Shown here: positions 10,775-22,029 of the stretch, piece by piece
Numbering within the stretch: the stretch's first letter is position 1
How the letters are laid out: every line of letters starts with the position of its first letter
Assembly (NCBI GenBank): GCA_021292105.1
Contig: CM037860.1
Coordinates: 15,766,698-15,830,697, forward strand
Length of the DNA: 64,000 nt
DNA from: Anadara kagoshimensis
Lineage: Eukaryota > Mollusca > Bivalvia > Arcoida > Arcidae
Direction: 5' to 3'
Made by a program: the position numbers and the translations under genes
Notes under the pieces: model-generated
Told to the model about the DNA's origin: nothing
The model's input: only the letters and a program-made list of their open reading frames with translations
Databases searched by the model: none

Positions 10775-10943
10775 AATAGAATCTGTCACCTGTTTGTGAC
10801 CGATACCGGTTGATCTCAGTCGAGGGTGCTGTGATGTAACATATATCCCAATCGAGGCTGTGCCGAGATTGGGATATGTTACATCACAGCACCCTCGACT
10901 GAGATCAACCGGTATCGGTCACAAACAGGTGACAGATTCTATT
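10775..10943. repeat. Palindrome type A, copy 1
   Basis: Arms of about 75 bases run from AATAGAATCTGTCACCTG to CAGGTGACAGATTCTATT, around a short centre GAGGCTGTGCCGAG. The arms differ only by an extra AT in the left arm. Confidence 0.9.
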
Positions 10944-10944
10944 T

Positions 10945-11341
10945 CTCGTACCATTTAAGTGTTTATAACTGCGTATACAAAACAAAACACGTACCCTCAT
11001 GGGGCCTCTTGCATTCCTTTGGGCACCTAATGCATTGTACAAATCCGCCCTTTGAAAATAATCCCATCGACAACTCTTCAAAATTTTAAAATATCAACGA
11101 TTTGTATTCAATCAAATATAAAAAACTTTGACAATGAAATATTTTGAATAAAAAGTAAAATAAAACACATATGTGAAAAATAAATAAAAAAACGCTTTGT
11201 TTTGATGACGTCAAGCGCAATGATCGGATACGTCATCCTGATTGTTCAATTGTCGCGTGAAGCAGTACCAGACAAACTGGACAAGACAGAAAAATCTAGC
11301 ACTGGTGTGCGCGTGAGATTTTTCTGTCCGAGGTACGAGAA
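10945..11341 (+). repeat. CTCGTACC-bounded unit, copy 1
   Basis: Bounded by CTCGTACC (left) and GGTACGAG (right). The same unit lies inverted at about 14942-15342 and, truncated, at 16371-16624. The interior holds AATAAAAAGTAAAATAAAAC and ends with a CTCACGCGCACACCAG-like block in reverse. The two complete copies form a roughly 400-bp inverted repeat 3.6 kb apart. Confidence 0.8.
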
Positions 11342-11850
11342 ACGCGTATCTCACATGGCCACGTGACCTTTAGTGACGTCACAATCAAAAGACAATTACA
11401 TGACGTCATCATGTGGAGAACATGACGTCATTTTGCGGGAAAACGACATCAAATTCTTCAAAATTTAGAAACTTTGAGTGCGTTTCAAATGATAAATATT
11501 GAATTTTTTAATGAACCACTTTGTTTTGTAGTTTATACATTTTGTATAAACCAATATCCGGTACGATATATCCAATGGTCATATTTATTTTAAAGTAGAA
11601 TGTCAAATTACAAAGTTAGATTTTACAAACATGGCGTCGATGTCTATGTTTATCGTACTTGAAGCCAAATATTGGCACTAAAATGGAAGAAAAATAATCC
11701 ATTATGAGTTTATCCATGTAGGATAGGGACATCTCACCCTCGGGGTTGAACATTTCTGGTCAGAGACTCGGCAAGCCTCGTCTCTGACTGAAATGTTCAA
11801 CCCCTCGGGTGAGATTTCCCTATCCTACATGGATACTCATAATGGATTCT
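11342..11850 (+). repeat. TGACGTCA-rich unit with terminal hairpin, copy 1
   Basis: A leader with three TGACGTCA sites is followed by GTTTATACATTTTGTATAAAC and an AAGATTGGCGTCGATGT-like stretch, then a hairpin (11720-11832) built from GTAGGATAGGG...CCCTATCCTAC. Close copies lie at 13940-14460 (direct) and 12560-13080 (inverted). More diverged or partial copies are at 11870-12370, 12460-12555 and 13120-13500. Confidence 0.8.
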
Positions 11851-12559
11851 TATAATCTTCACCTCCACGTGCTTATCCTCACCTCCAAGTACGGCTTTCA
11901 GTGACGTCACAATCAAAGGACAATTGAATGACGTCATATCGTGGAGACATGACGTCGTCTTGCAGGAAAATTACACCCGAGTCTCCAAAATTTAGATATT
12001 TTCACTGCATTTTAAATGTTTATTTTGGGAGATTAGAATAAATGGCTTTGATTTCTAGTTTATACATTTTGTATAAACCAAAATCAGGCACATTCTGTCC
12101 GATAGTCATATTTATTTTTATGTAAAACGTTAAACAACAAAGTTAGATGTACAAAAATGGCGTCGATGTCAATGACTGATACTTCAAACAAACAATTGTC
12201 ATTAAAATGGAAGAAAAAGAATCAATCATGAGTTTATCCATGTAGGATAGGGAAATCTCACCCTTGGGGTTGAATATTTCTGTCAGAGACTCGGCAAGCC
12301 TCGTCTCCGACTGAAATATTCAACCCCTCGGGTGAGATTTCCCTATCCTTAAATGGATACTCATGATAGATTCTATTATTCTTCCATCTTCCTATGTTTG
12401 AGATAGAGATTTCCGCTTGAAGAAACGATGGAAGAAATTTCTATCTTCACCTCCACGTGCTTAAATTCACCTCCTCGTGCGGCTTTCAGTGACGTCACAA
12501 TCAAAACACAATTGAATGACGTCATATCGTTGGAGACATGACGTCGTCATTCGGGAATA

Positions 12560-13080
12560 TAAGAATCCATTATGAGTATCCATGTAGGATAGGGAAATCT
12601 CACCCGAGGGGTTGAACATTTCAGTCAGAGACGAGGCTTGCCGAGTCTCTGACCAGAAATGTTCAACCCCGAGGGTGAGATTTCCCTATCCTACATTGAT
12701 AAACTCATAATGGATTATTTTTCTTCCATTTTAGTGCCAATATTTGGCTTCAAGTACGATAAACATAGACATCGACGCCATGTTTGTAAAATCTAACTTT
12801 GTAATTCGACATTCTACTTTAAAATAAATATGACCATTGGATAGATCGTACCGGATTTTGGTTTATACACTTTGTATAAACTACAAAACAAAGTGGTTCA
12901 TTAAAAAAATTCAATATTTATCATTTGAAACGCACTCAAAGTTTCTAAATTTTGAAGAATTTAATGTCGTTTTCCCGCAAGATGACGTCATGTTCTCCAC
13001 ATGATGACGTCATGTAATTGTCTTTTGATTGTGACGTCACTAAAGGTCACGTGGCCATGTGAGATACGCGTATCTCACAT
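12560..13080 (-). repeat. TGACGTCA-rich unit, inverted copy
   Basis: Reverse-orientation copy of the 11342 unit; the hairpin lies at 12583-12696 and the TGACGTCA leader at 12975-13040. Together with copy 1 it makes an inverted repeat of about 500 bp separated by about 700 bp. Confidence 0.8.
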
Positions 13081-13939
13081 AGGGAAAACCCCTATCTTAC
13101 ATGAGCAGATATGGAAGAAAATGACACCCGAGTCTCCAAAATTTAGATATTTTTACAGTGTTTCAAATGTTTATTTTGGGAGATTAGAATAAATGGCTTT
13201 GTTTCAAAATCAGGTACATTCTGTCCGATGGTCATATTTATTTTTATGTAAAACGTTAAATAACAAAGTTAGATTTACAAAGATGGCGTCGATGTCGATG
13301 TAACTGATACGTCAAAACAAAAATTGTCATCAAAATGGAAGAAAAAGAATGAATCATGAGTTTATCCATGTAGGATAGGGAAATCTCACCCTCGGGGTTA
13401 AATATTTCTGTCAGAGACTCGGCAAGCCTCGTCTCTGACTGAAATTTTCAACCCCTCGGGTGAGATTTCCCTATCCTACATGGATACTCATGATAGATTC
13501 TATTATTCTCACACCTGTGACATGGAAATCCTGCGTTTTTACCCATGTGAGATTTCCTTGTCTCACCCTAGGGTTGAGACAGGCTACACGCCGAATTTCC
13601 CGCGTAGTTATACCTGCTCTGGATTTATCGTTGAAAGAACTTAATAAGCTGAGAAAAGTTCCGAAGTCAACCAACAATTTTTCAATGTCACAATCATTTA
13701 CACACGCTTAATTGATGACGTCACAATCATTTTACGTGAGAACGTCAACAAAAATTGATTACGTCATTTTCAGTAGGCACGGATGATGACATGAAAAAAC
13801 TGAACATTTAATGCAATTTTTTGTTTATAAATCACATTTTATGTTGCAAATGTGCGAGAAAAAGAATCTTACACCAGCAACAGGGTAAGACAGAGATTTC
13901 TTCCATATCTGCTCATGTAAGATAGGGTTTTTCCCTATG

Positions 13940-14460
13940 TGAGATACGCGTATCTCACATGACCACGTGACCTTTAGTGACGTCACAATCAAAAGACAAT
14001 TACATGACGTCATCATATGGAGAACATGACGTCATATTGCGGGAAAATGACATCCATTTCTTCACAATTTAGAAATTTTGAGTGCGTTTCAAATGAAAAA
14101 TATTGGATTTTTTAATGAACCACTTTGTTTTGTAGTTTATACATTTTGTATAAACCAAAATCCGGTACGATCTATCCAATGGCCATATTTATTTTAAAGT
14201 AGAATGTCGAATTACAAAGTTAGATTTTACAAACATGGCGTCGATGTTTATGTTCATCGTACTTGAAGCCAAATATTGGCCCTAAAATGGAAGAAAAATA
14301 ATCCATTATGCGTTTATCCATGTAGGATAGGGAAATCTCACCCTCGGGGTTGAACATTTCTGGTCAGAGACTCGGCAAGCCTCGTCTCTGATTGAAATGT
14401 TCAACCCCTCGGGTGAGATTTCCCTATCCTACATGGATACTCATAATGGATTCTTATAAT
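13940..14460 (+). repeat. TGACGTCA-rich unit, direct copy
   Basis: Nearly identical to 11342-11850, including the ACGCGTATCTCACATG start, the TATACATTTTGTATA palindrome and the terminal hairpin (14322-14436). Confidence 0.8.
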
Positions 14461-14596
14461 CTCAATCGAGAATAAATATTTTCCTGTCCAGAACGAGCTT
14501 TAACGAGTTCTGGACATTAAAGCTCGTTCTGGACATTGAAAATATTCATCTGAGTTTGAGATATCTCTGTCTTACCCTGTTACCGGTGTAAGATTA

Positions 14597-14752
14597 ATAG
14601 AATCTATCACTACTTGTGGTGCCAGATAGGGAAATCTCATCCCGAGTTCTAATATATTTGGTCCAGAACGAGGCTTGCCGAGTTCTGGACCAAATATATT
14701 AGAACGAGGGTCGAGATTTCCTTATCTGGCACCACAAGTAGTGATTGATTCT
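14597..14752. repeat. Palindrome with TGGTGCCAGATA arms
   Basis: Arms AGAATCTATCACTACTTGTG and their complement enclose a GGTCCAGAACGAGG...GTTCTGGACC core. The outer ends again match the AGAATCTAT / GATTCTATT junction motif. Confidence 0.8.
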
Positions 14753-15342
14753 ATTTCTTGCATCAGAAAGTACAATTTTTCAAATTTAAATCAATTTCAA
14801 CTTTCGATACACCTCTGATTTTGTTGATAAAATTTTGAAAAACAGCGTGTAGGCTATCTTGCACAGGGGGTACAAGATCGAGATATCTTGCACCTCTCTT
14901 TTTATGGATTTTTCTATCTGGGGTGCAAGAATCTATTATTCTCGTACCTCGGACAGAAAAATCTCACGCGCACACCAGTGCTAAATTTTTCTGTCTCGTC
15001 CAGTTTGGTACTGCCTCACGCGACAATTGAACAATCAGAATGACGTATCCGATCATTGCGCTTGACGTCATCAAAACAAAGCGTTTCTTTATTTATTTTT
15101 CACATATGTGTTTTTATTTTACTTTTTATTCAAAATATTTCATTGTCAGAGTTTTTTATATTTGCATTGAATACAAATCGTTGATATTTTAAAATTTTGA
15201 AGAGTTGTCGATGGGATTATTTTCAAAGGGCGGATTTGTACAATGCATTAGGTGCCCAAAGGAATGCAAGAGGCCCCATGAGGGTACGTGTTTTTTTTTT
15301 TTTTGTATGTATCGCAGTTATAAACACTTAAATGGTACGAGA

Positions 15343-15511
15343 AATAGAATCTATCACTTGTTTGTGACCGACACCGGTTGATCTCAGTCGAGGGTGATGT
15401 GATGTAACATATCCCAATCTCGGCAAAGCCTCGATTGGGATATATGTTACATCACATCACCCTCGACTGAGATCAACCGGTATCGGTCACAAACAGGTGA
15501 CAGATTCTATT
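15343..15511. repeat. Palindrome type A, copy 2
   Basis: Same unit as at 10775 with a few substitutions (CTATCACTTG, GACACCGG in the left arm). It is followed directly by ATTCTCACACCTG, the start of another unit. Confidence 0.9.
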
Positions 15512-15719
15512 ATTCTCACACCTGTGACATGGAAATCCCGCGTTTTTACCCATGTGGGATTTCCTTGTCTCACCCTAGGGTTGCACGCTCAATTTCCCGC
15601 GTAGTTATACCTGCTCTGGATTTATCGTTAAGAGGACTCAATAAGTTTAGAAAAGTTCCGAAGTCAGAATTGAGAATCGGGTTGAGAATTATCCAGGATT
15701 TTTTGAAAGGAAGGGTGAG

Positions 15720-15893
15720 AATTTTATCAATGCTAGGTGCGAGCGCCGAAGGCGCGAGCTCCAGAGACGAGGGGTACAGGACAGAGCCCCGATGAGGGCC
15801 AAGAAAATAATTTTTAATCAGTCAATATCTCTCTCTCTTTTTTTAAATTTTTCAAAGGGGGATTGCAACCCCCCCTTTTAATCCGCCACTGCA
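15720..15893. mobile_element. hAT-like fragment
   Basis: Related to the element at 2277-2496: it has the GAGCGCCGAAGGCGCGAGC palindrome and the AATCCGCCACTG end. It interrupts a foldback unit whose undisturbed copy reads straight through near 13690-13850. Confidence 0.45.
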
Positions 15894-16201
15894 AATCATG
15901 TTTTATGTTGCAAATGTGTGAGAAAAAGAATCCTACACCAGTAAAAGGGTAAGGCAGAGATATCTCAAACTCGGATGAATATTTTCAATGTCCAGAACTC
16001 GCTAAAGCTCGTTCTGGACAAGAAAATATTCATCCTCGTTTGAGATATCTCTGTCTTACCCTGTTACCTGTGTAAGATTCTACTCCTACATAGATACTCA
16101 TGATAGATTCTATTAATCTCAAACTCGCATGAATAATTTCATTGTCCAGAACTCGTTAAAGCTCGTTCTGTACAGGAAAATATACATCCTCGTTTGAGAT
16201 T

Positions 16202-16370
16202 AATAGAATCTGTCACCTGTTTGTGACCGATACCGGTTTATCTCAGTCGAGGGTGATGTGATGTAACATACATCCCAATCGAGGCTTTGCCGAGATTGGG
16301 ATATGTTACATCACAGCACCCGAGACTGAGACCAACCGGTATCGGTCACAAACAGGTGATAGATTCTATT
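16202..16370. repeat. Palindrome type A, copy 3
   Basis: Third copy, in the same orientation context as copy 1. Both are followed by TCTCGTACCATTTAAGTG, the start of a CTCGTACC unit. The outer arms are nearly identical, and several changes distinguish it from the other two copies. Confidence 0.9.
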
Positions 16371-16562
16371 TCTCGTACCATTTAAGTGTTTATAACTGCG
16401 ATACGTACAAAACAAAACACGTTCTCTCATGGGGTCTCTTGCATTCCATTGGACAACTTATGCATTGTACAAATTCGCCTTTTGAAAATAATCTCATCGA
16501 AAACTCTTCAAAATTTTAAAATATCAATGATTTGTATTCAATGCAAATATAAAACAACTCTG

Positions 16563-16704
16563 ACAATGAAATATTTTGAATAAAAAGTAAAATAAAACAC
16601 ATATGTGAAAAATAAATAAAGAAACGCTTTGTTTTTGTTTTGCGTTTCTTTATTTTTTTTAAATATGTGTTTTATTTTACTTTTTATTCAAAATATGCAA
16701 TTGT
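16563..16704. repeat. Inverted repeat of a truncated CTCGTACC unit
   Basis: The interior of a CTCGTACC unit (ATATTTTGAATAAAAAGT, AAACACATATGTG, TAAAGAAACGC) is followed at once by its reverse complement. This forms a hairpin with arms of about 62 bases around GTTTTTGTTTT. Confidence 0.8.
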
Positions 16705-16719
16705 AATTTACGAAATATA

Positions 16720-18413
16720 TATGCAAAGTTAACCATATTTCATCAGTTTTTGTGGTACAATTTAAACTGAGAGCAAGACAGTTCTTAAGTTATTGTAAAT
16801 ATGATTAATTAAATTTATATGAAATGGCAATAATCTTGATTTGCCACGGCGTTAATGGCCCCTAGCACCCGGTTACAAAATGACGTCATGACGTAACTTT
16901 TGACGTCGGCTTCATGAAAAACAAAATTAGAACTATAGGCCTGCGTTTACGCGGTTTCCAACATTTCGGACAAATTTAGTGGATGATTTACTAAACATTT
17001 TTTTGAAGATACATGTCTTCATAACTGCTGGACTGAAGCCGTTTGTTTTCTTACTCGGTATAGTGCCTGCATATATACATTCCAGAAGAAACGCCAACGC
17101 AGAAGGGGTGAAAAAATGGCTAAAAACGGCATACACATCGGAGGCGAAGAAATAATGAAATATTTATTTTGTTTTTACTAGAAAACGTGGTATTTTATTG
17201 ATATTTCAGGATTTTAAGTTCGATTTGATCAAATTCGGTAGCAAATTAACCATGTAAATGACGATTGAATGTTGGGTACCACTTGCCTGAAATAAAAAAA
17301 ATTGTTATTATTATTTTAAATGTTTTCTCTTTCAATCATTTGCTTGTGCACTAAAGATGTTTTAATATGAATGGAAAGAATTTTTTTCTGTGTTTATTTT
17401 GATATATAATTCGTCCAATAATTTTCTGGAACAAAAACGTACAAGTATTAACGTCGAAAAAATCTCATGAAAATGTCGGATATGTAATCACGGGTCGGTC
17501 CTTTTTCCGGCTCATTTGACCCATAATTAATACAACGACAACTTCCTCATTGTACACCACGTGTTTACAAATTTGATAGTCAAGAGACGCCCATCGGTAC
17601 CATAAGTATGTCTAAATAAGAATGTTGGAATTATTAATAAACTACTAGTATATATCTTCCCTGTATTGATTTTTTACACAATAACTCCACGATGATTGGT
17701 AAGAATTGGTAAAATATTTCTGGTATAAGTAGGATTCTCCGATGTTCTATTCAAAACCAAGCATACAAGAAAGTATCTGTTGTCCAGAAGTTTTATCAGC
17801 TAGTATAACATGTTTGTTATGTATGTGGGAGGTAATTTGTTCGAATCCCGACGATGACTTGAAAATAGGTAGTAACTGTTCTTTCATTTAGAATTAGAAA
17901 TCCACAGGATCCTTAATTATTAGGGAGAGACCTTAAACACCGATGTCCTGTGTCAAGGTAAGCGTGACACTTCCAAAAAACCCTCCCTGCACATTGCCTT
18001 GAGCGAATTACAAAGGTCAAAATTTCTGTCGCTTCATCTATAGCTGGTGACATCTCGATATGTAGTGAAATAATCTTTATTGTTATGTGAAACTCCATTA
18101 AATCAATGTGAAGTTTGTAAAGTTCCAGAGTGCCGAAGAAGGTTTAGTTTTTTATAGAATTTTATGTTTATCTATAATAAGAATTATAATTATTTTCACT
18201 TTTTGTTTACAATACCGATGAACGTGCAAGTCAGGGAATGTCTTGTCGTATGCTGTGGAATGTACTTAGGGTTTTTGAAGATTTTATAGTGACCAACTAG
18301 ATAGACATCTTCAGTCAAACCAGAGAAAATAAGATTTGGTTTACATTATCAGCTGACATAGCTCTGGTACATCAGTTATCTTGCATTGATAATTTTCCAG
18401 TAATAATTAAGGT

Positions 18414-18415
<2 letters not shown>
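16720..18415. other. No gene; one SINE fragment
   Basis: AT-rich. The 67-codon minus frame at 16933-17136 has no recognisable domain. At about 17790-18010 a plus-strand SINE fragment shows a B box (TTGTTCGAATCCC), then AAAATAGGTAGTAACTGTTC and AAACCCTCCCTGCAC, shared with SINEs at 26784 and 30741. Confidence 0.5.

Positions 18416-18446
<31 letters not shown>
18414..18446. repeat. CA/CG dinucleotide tract
   Basis: An (AC)n run passes directly into (GC)n. Alternating purine-pyrimidine DNA of this type can adopt the Z form. Confidence 0.85.
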
Positions 18447-18640
18447 GCTCGTTTATATTCAAATACTGTTTATGTGTAGATGGGTTGTTCAGACTACAAT
18501 TACACAATTGTTTTATTATTCTACACGGTGTATGTATGCTTTGGACGGCTTTTGGGCAATAAACATAAGCATTATCTGCCCAGGTTGCAGTGTATACAAC
18601 TGGTTAACTACAAATTAGATCGGCAAAGCAATCTGAACAG

Positions 18641-18790
18641 AGATGCTTACCCTTCCAGAGCAGCCGGTCTTCCCTGGTAGAAGTTCACGTGTTTTTGTTT
18701 TTTGTTTTTTTTTTTTGTTTATTTTATTTTTTTTTTTTTTTTTTTTACTTTTGGATTTGAACATGGGATAGGATTGTTTGTTTTTGTTTA
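18641..18790 (+). repeat. Dispersed repeat (CTTACCCTTCC family)
   Basis: Copy of the family at 9731: CTTACCCTTCCAGAGCAGCC then TGGTAGAAGTTCACGTG. A long T-rich tract (about 18685-18747) follows, then GGATTTGAACATGGGATAG. Confidence 0.65.
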
Positions 18791-19148
18791 AATGTATTAA
18801 AAAGTCATTAATTACTGTTTCAGTATTTTAATGCGAATATATGTTGTACATTGAATTAAGCTATGTTCATATCGAATTGAAAAAGGAACCTAATTCTTGA
18901 TTTGGAAAATAAACATATACATGCATGTACCTAACTATAAAATGAGAGGACAAGATTAAATATGAGATACAAATATATAAAACCAAATAATGGTGCAATA
19001 CATTTCGACGGAATAACTAGCAGGGAAAATACAGCTGGTTGCAGCTGGATAATATTGAAGCTTTGGATGTAACAAATTAATTTACTTAACACAAAAGCTA
19101 AGATTTGAATAGAAAAAATAAGTTAAGCAAATTGAGAAAGAGACCAAT

Positions 19149-20768
19149 CTATGTCATTGGATATTCGACTTTATGAGTATCATTTATATCATCCTTTGAA
19201 AGTTTTAATGTTTTAGTTTTTCCACCAGGCCACTGAACTTTCACATTAATTTTGTCAATTTGATTCCCTAACCCAAAATGTGCTACAGGTTCCATTTGAC
19301 ACAAGTACCCTGATCCGCCATCTATGACCTGTAACTGAGTGATGGATTCACCACCAACTATCATTGTCATTGTAACAGAAGCGCCTCTAGCTGGTGCGTC
19401 ATACTGAGTGACAGGAAATATTCTGATAAAATTATATTCCTTAGTTTGTTCTGATTTATAAATTTGAAGAGGTTGGCCCGTGCTTTCTCCATGTGATAAA
19501 AGTAACTCAAGAGTTCCATCTCTGTCAATATCCGCATAAGCGCCACCTGTGTTGCTGCCGTCTGCTTCTTCTGCCTGCCCGATGTCTATTTTGTTTATTT
19601 CCGGTTGCTGGGCATTATCACTATTTGGAACTATTTTAAACAGTCGGTTTGGTTGGTCTCCACCGTAACCATATGAACTCTGCATTTCTGGCGGTGAATA
19701 AATATTATTTACCAAAACCTCTGTAAAACCATCGTTGTCAAAATCAGCAGCAATAACAGTCCTAACTGGAGACGGATTGGAAAAATCCAGAGGCGCAATA
19801 TCAGTGAATAAGCTTTTACCACTTTCTGATTTATTCTGCAAGAATATTCTGTGGGGTCCCTCCCAGTTACCATAAATGATATCAACCAGTCCGTCCCGGT
19901 TGAAGTCGCCGTTTATAACACCTCTGCCATTTTGTTTTTCATCGGCTATTCCGCTTTCTGTAGCCACGTCCTTAAACTTTCCTTGGCCATTATTTTTGAA
20001 AAGAAAATTAGCACCACCTTCATTGTCAAAGAATATATCGGACATACCTTTTTTGTTCAATATCGGACCGACAACTATTCCACGACCACCAGTGGCTCTT
20101 TCTATACCTGCTTCTTTAGCGGTATTCTTCAGGACGATAAGACCCTTGTCAACATTGTTTGCTGGATTAGACTCGTCCATTTCAATTAAGGAAAATTGTC
20201 CAGTTGTTCCATCTGAATACGTTGCTATAATAATTGAATACTTCCCAGTTCCCTTTCTATCAACACATGCCACTGATCTTCCGGCATACCCTTTTGCCGT
20301 CACATCCTCATTAACTTTGTCTGAATATAAATCGACGTATTTTCCATCCCGCCATTTAAAAAGTTTATCTCCATAAGACGATTTTCCGGAGTAAGCATTA
20401 TTTGTATTTAAGAAGTATATCTCCTCTTTCCCGTCACCATCAACGTCACACGCACAAACACCTATTGCCTCTCCATCTTTGTCTTGAAGAGTTTTGTATT
20501 TTTCTTCGTCTGCTAAATTTACTAACATCTTTTCCCCATTGGTGTTATCATTCCGAAACTTTAGGACAATGTTTGGCCCATCGAAACCTGCGACAATAAA
20601 TTCAAAAGATCCATCGTGGTCAACATCTGCAACGGCTACTCCGTAATTCTTTTGGTCAGTCTTAACATTGTCCAGCCAAGGTAGTCTTGTAAAAATACCA
20701 TTTGCATTGGCCGAAGTATATTGATGGTCATTGAAAATTGACAGGAGCAAAACAAAAAGCAAAAACAT
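19149..20768 (-). CDS. CRTAC1-like secreted FG-GAP/ASPIC-UnbV protein, intronless
   Basis: A 539-aa protein read without introns. Start: the frame is open further upstream to 20873, but a TATA box (20857-20866, minus strand) lies inside that extension, so the ATG at 20766-20768 is chosen. It is followed at once by a hydrophobic signal peptide (MFLLFVLLLSIF). Domains: five calcium-binding DxDxDG-type loops typical of FG-GAP/VCBS propeller blades (DVDHDG, DVDGDG, DFNRDG, DFDNDG, DIDRDG), then an ASPIC/UnbV domain near the C-terminus (GASVTMTMIVGGESITQLQ, GSGYLCQMEPVAHFGLG). This order matches CRTAC1 (cartilage acidic protein 1), an extracellular matrix protein, and related bacterial proteins. 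Human CRTAC1 is longer (about 660 aa) and has a C-terminal EGF-like domain, absent here. The frame is intact. Lack of introns suggests a retrocopy or an ancient intronless lineage. The extracellular calcium-binding role is from family knowledge. Confidence 0.88.
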   Translation of the reverse strand: MFLLFVLLLSIFNDHQYTSANANGIFTRLPWLDNVKTDQKNYGVAVADVDHDGSFEFIVAGFDGPNIVLKFRNDNTNGEKMLVNLADEEKYKTLQDKDGEAIGVCACDVDGDGKEEIYFLNTNNAYSGKSSYGDKLFKWRDGKYVDLYSDKVNEDVTAKGYAGRSVACVDRKGTGKYSIIIATYSDGTTGQFSLIEMDESNPANNVDKGLIVLKNTAKEAGIERATGGRGIVVGPILNKKGMSDIFFDNEGGANFLFKNNGQGKFKDVATESGIADEKQNGRGVINGDFNRDGLVDIIYGNWEGPHRIFLQNKSESGKSLFTDIAPLDFSNPSPVRTVIAADFDNDGFTEVLVNNIYSPPEMQSSYGYGGDQPNRLFKIVPNSDNAQQPEINKIDIGQAEEADGSNTGGAYADIDRDGTLELLLSHGESTGQPLQIYKSEQTKEYNFIRIFPVTQYDAPARGASVTMTMIVGGESITQLQVIDGGSGYLCQMEPVAHFGLGNQIDKINVKVQWPGGKTKTLKLSKDDINDTHKVEYPMT

Positions 20769-20856
20769 TGTTGTGCTGTCGAGACAAGTGATTGCTAGTC
20801 TGCTGTTGCTGCAATGATTGGTACATTGAAAAAGCAATCGGTATAAACCACACAGG

Positions 20857-20866
20857 TATTTATATA
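20857..20866 (-). promoter_or_regulatory. TATA box of the CRTAC1-like gene
   Basis: On the minus strand the sequence reads TATATAAATA. A start site about 30 bases downstream (near 20830) would leave a 5' UTR of about 60 bases before the ATG at 20768. This also rules out the longer open frame that begins at 20873. Confidence 0.65.
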
Positions 20867-20879
20867 CGAACACACGAAA

Positions 20880-21855
20880 GGGACATCGTTGCTATGATAT
20901 GTATTTCGAAGCCATGACTTGGTTCATAAGAAAAAAATAAACTTAATATAAGGCGTGATCATAAAATTTAGCCCCATCTTTAAAGTAAACATTAGAGAAG
21001 ATGAAATAGTTAGTTCTACTGCAAGAGAAATTTTTCATCAAAAGGAATAAGCACCACGGTATGTGGTTTCTTTGGAATGAATACGCTATCAATTTTCTCG
21101 ACGGAATAAACACGCTAGTGTTGAGATTCCAACGGAAAATGCCGAACTAGTAATATGTTTACATGTCTTCATTTACCAGAAACAGTGTACCAGGAAAAAA
21201 AGAATTTACAATTTGAAAACTCGTGTTTTTTCTCCACATGTCCGTTCTGTGCCTCTGTACATCGGTGTTAACAGCTGGCTGGTCAGTTTTATATAACTGA
21301 CATATTGAACTTTTTGCCTGGATACTTATACTGTATTGATCGTGTACACCTAACCATAAATGCATATATATATTGTAACACGTGGTGTTTACAAAACACC
21401 CTGGTAATTGTAAAATGAACAGATTATCTTAAAGCCTAATTTATAGTAATCATTATTACTACATGCAATGCACAGTCACAAAAACCAAAATATCAAGATT
21501 TGTACAAAGTGCAATAAATCGCGAAAACGGTTCAATTTTGCTGTCATATTACAAACCGCCCTGCACTGTGAACATCCCATATGAATAAAAACTATGCCAA
21601 TTATTTAAAGTTGTTTATGTACCAACATAACAAAAACATAATTGTGGAAAGAGTGAATTTATTATTGTAAACACAACGCATTTGAAATTTGAATACAACA
21701 TAAATACACCTGTAATTAATATTTTTCTCATGCAAATAAATTATGATTTTTTAATATACGCCCTATTTTGCATATTTACTGACTCCTGAAAACAACAACA
21801 TTGACCTCATTTCGGTATGAAACACTATACTACTCCCACAACAACATGTACGTGG
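20880..21855. other. No gene seen
   Basis: Upstream flank of the CRTAC1-like gene. AT-rich, with no recognisable coding or repeat structure beyond scattered short AT tracts. Confidence 0.4.
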
Positions 21856-21858
21856 TTT

Positions 21859-22024
21859 GCAGCATGGGTTGGTTGGTTGGTTGAATATTGTTTTTAAAAC
21901 TTAGCATCAGCAATTTTTCAGCTATTCGCGACGAGAACTATTTTATCAATCTCTATGGATCAATCTATTAACAATTAAAATTCTTGTATCCATGTGAAGC
22001 GCGAGTGTGTTGTATAGTCTGCCT
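21859..22024 (-). mobile_element. SINE-like repeat copy 2, left part
   Basis: GGTTGGTTGAATATTG, ATTCGCGACGAGAACTA and ATCCATGTGAAGCGCGAG match the repeat at 7829-7945. The match stops near GTCTGCC at about 22024, where mariner sequence begins, and resumes near 23238. Confidence 0.6.
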
Positions 22025-22029
22025 TTCAA

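Larger units (their letters stand above)
10600..16720. mobile_element. Cluster of nested palindromic elements
   Basis: About 6 kb made almost wholly of foldback units in both orientations. Junctions repeatedly read AATAGAATC or GATTCTATT, often extended to GATTCTATTATTCTC. At least four unit types recur: a GTCACCTG...CAGGTGAC palindrome (three copies), a CTCGTACC-bounded unit (three), a GTAGGATAGGG hairpin unit with its long TGACGTCA-rich leader (five or more), and CCAGAACGAG hairpins. No transposase frame is present. The pattern suggests non-autonomous elements that repeatedly insert at each other's ends. Superfamily unknown. Confidence 0.75.

Noticed and set aside
19851-20599. Plus-strand frames of 112, 166 and 65 codons
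   Set aside because: Antisense shadows of the CRTAC1-like gene, which has clear domain content on the minus strand.
20769-20873. N-terminal extension of the CRTAC1-like frame to an ATG at 20873
   Set aside because: A TATA box lies inside the extension, and a proper signal peptide starts at the internal ATG (20768).
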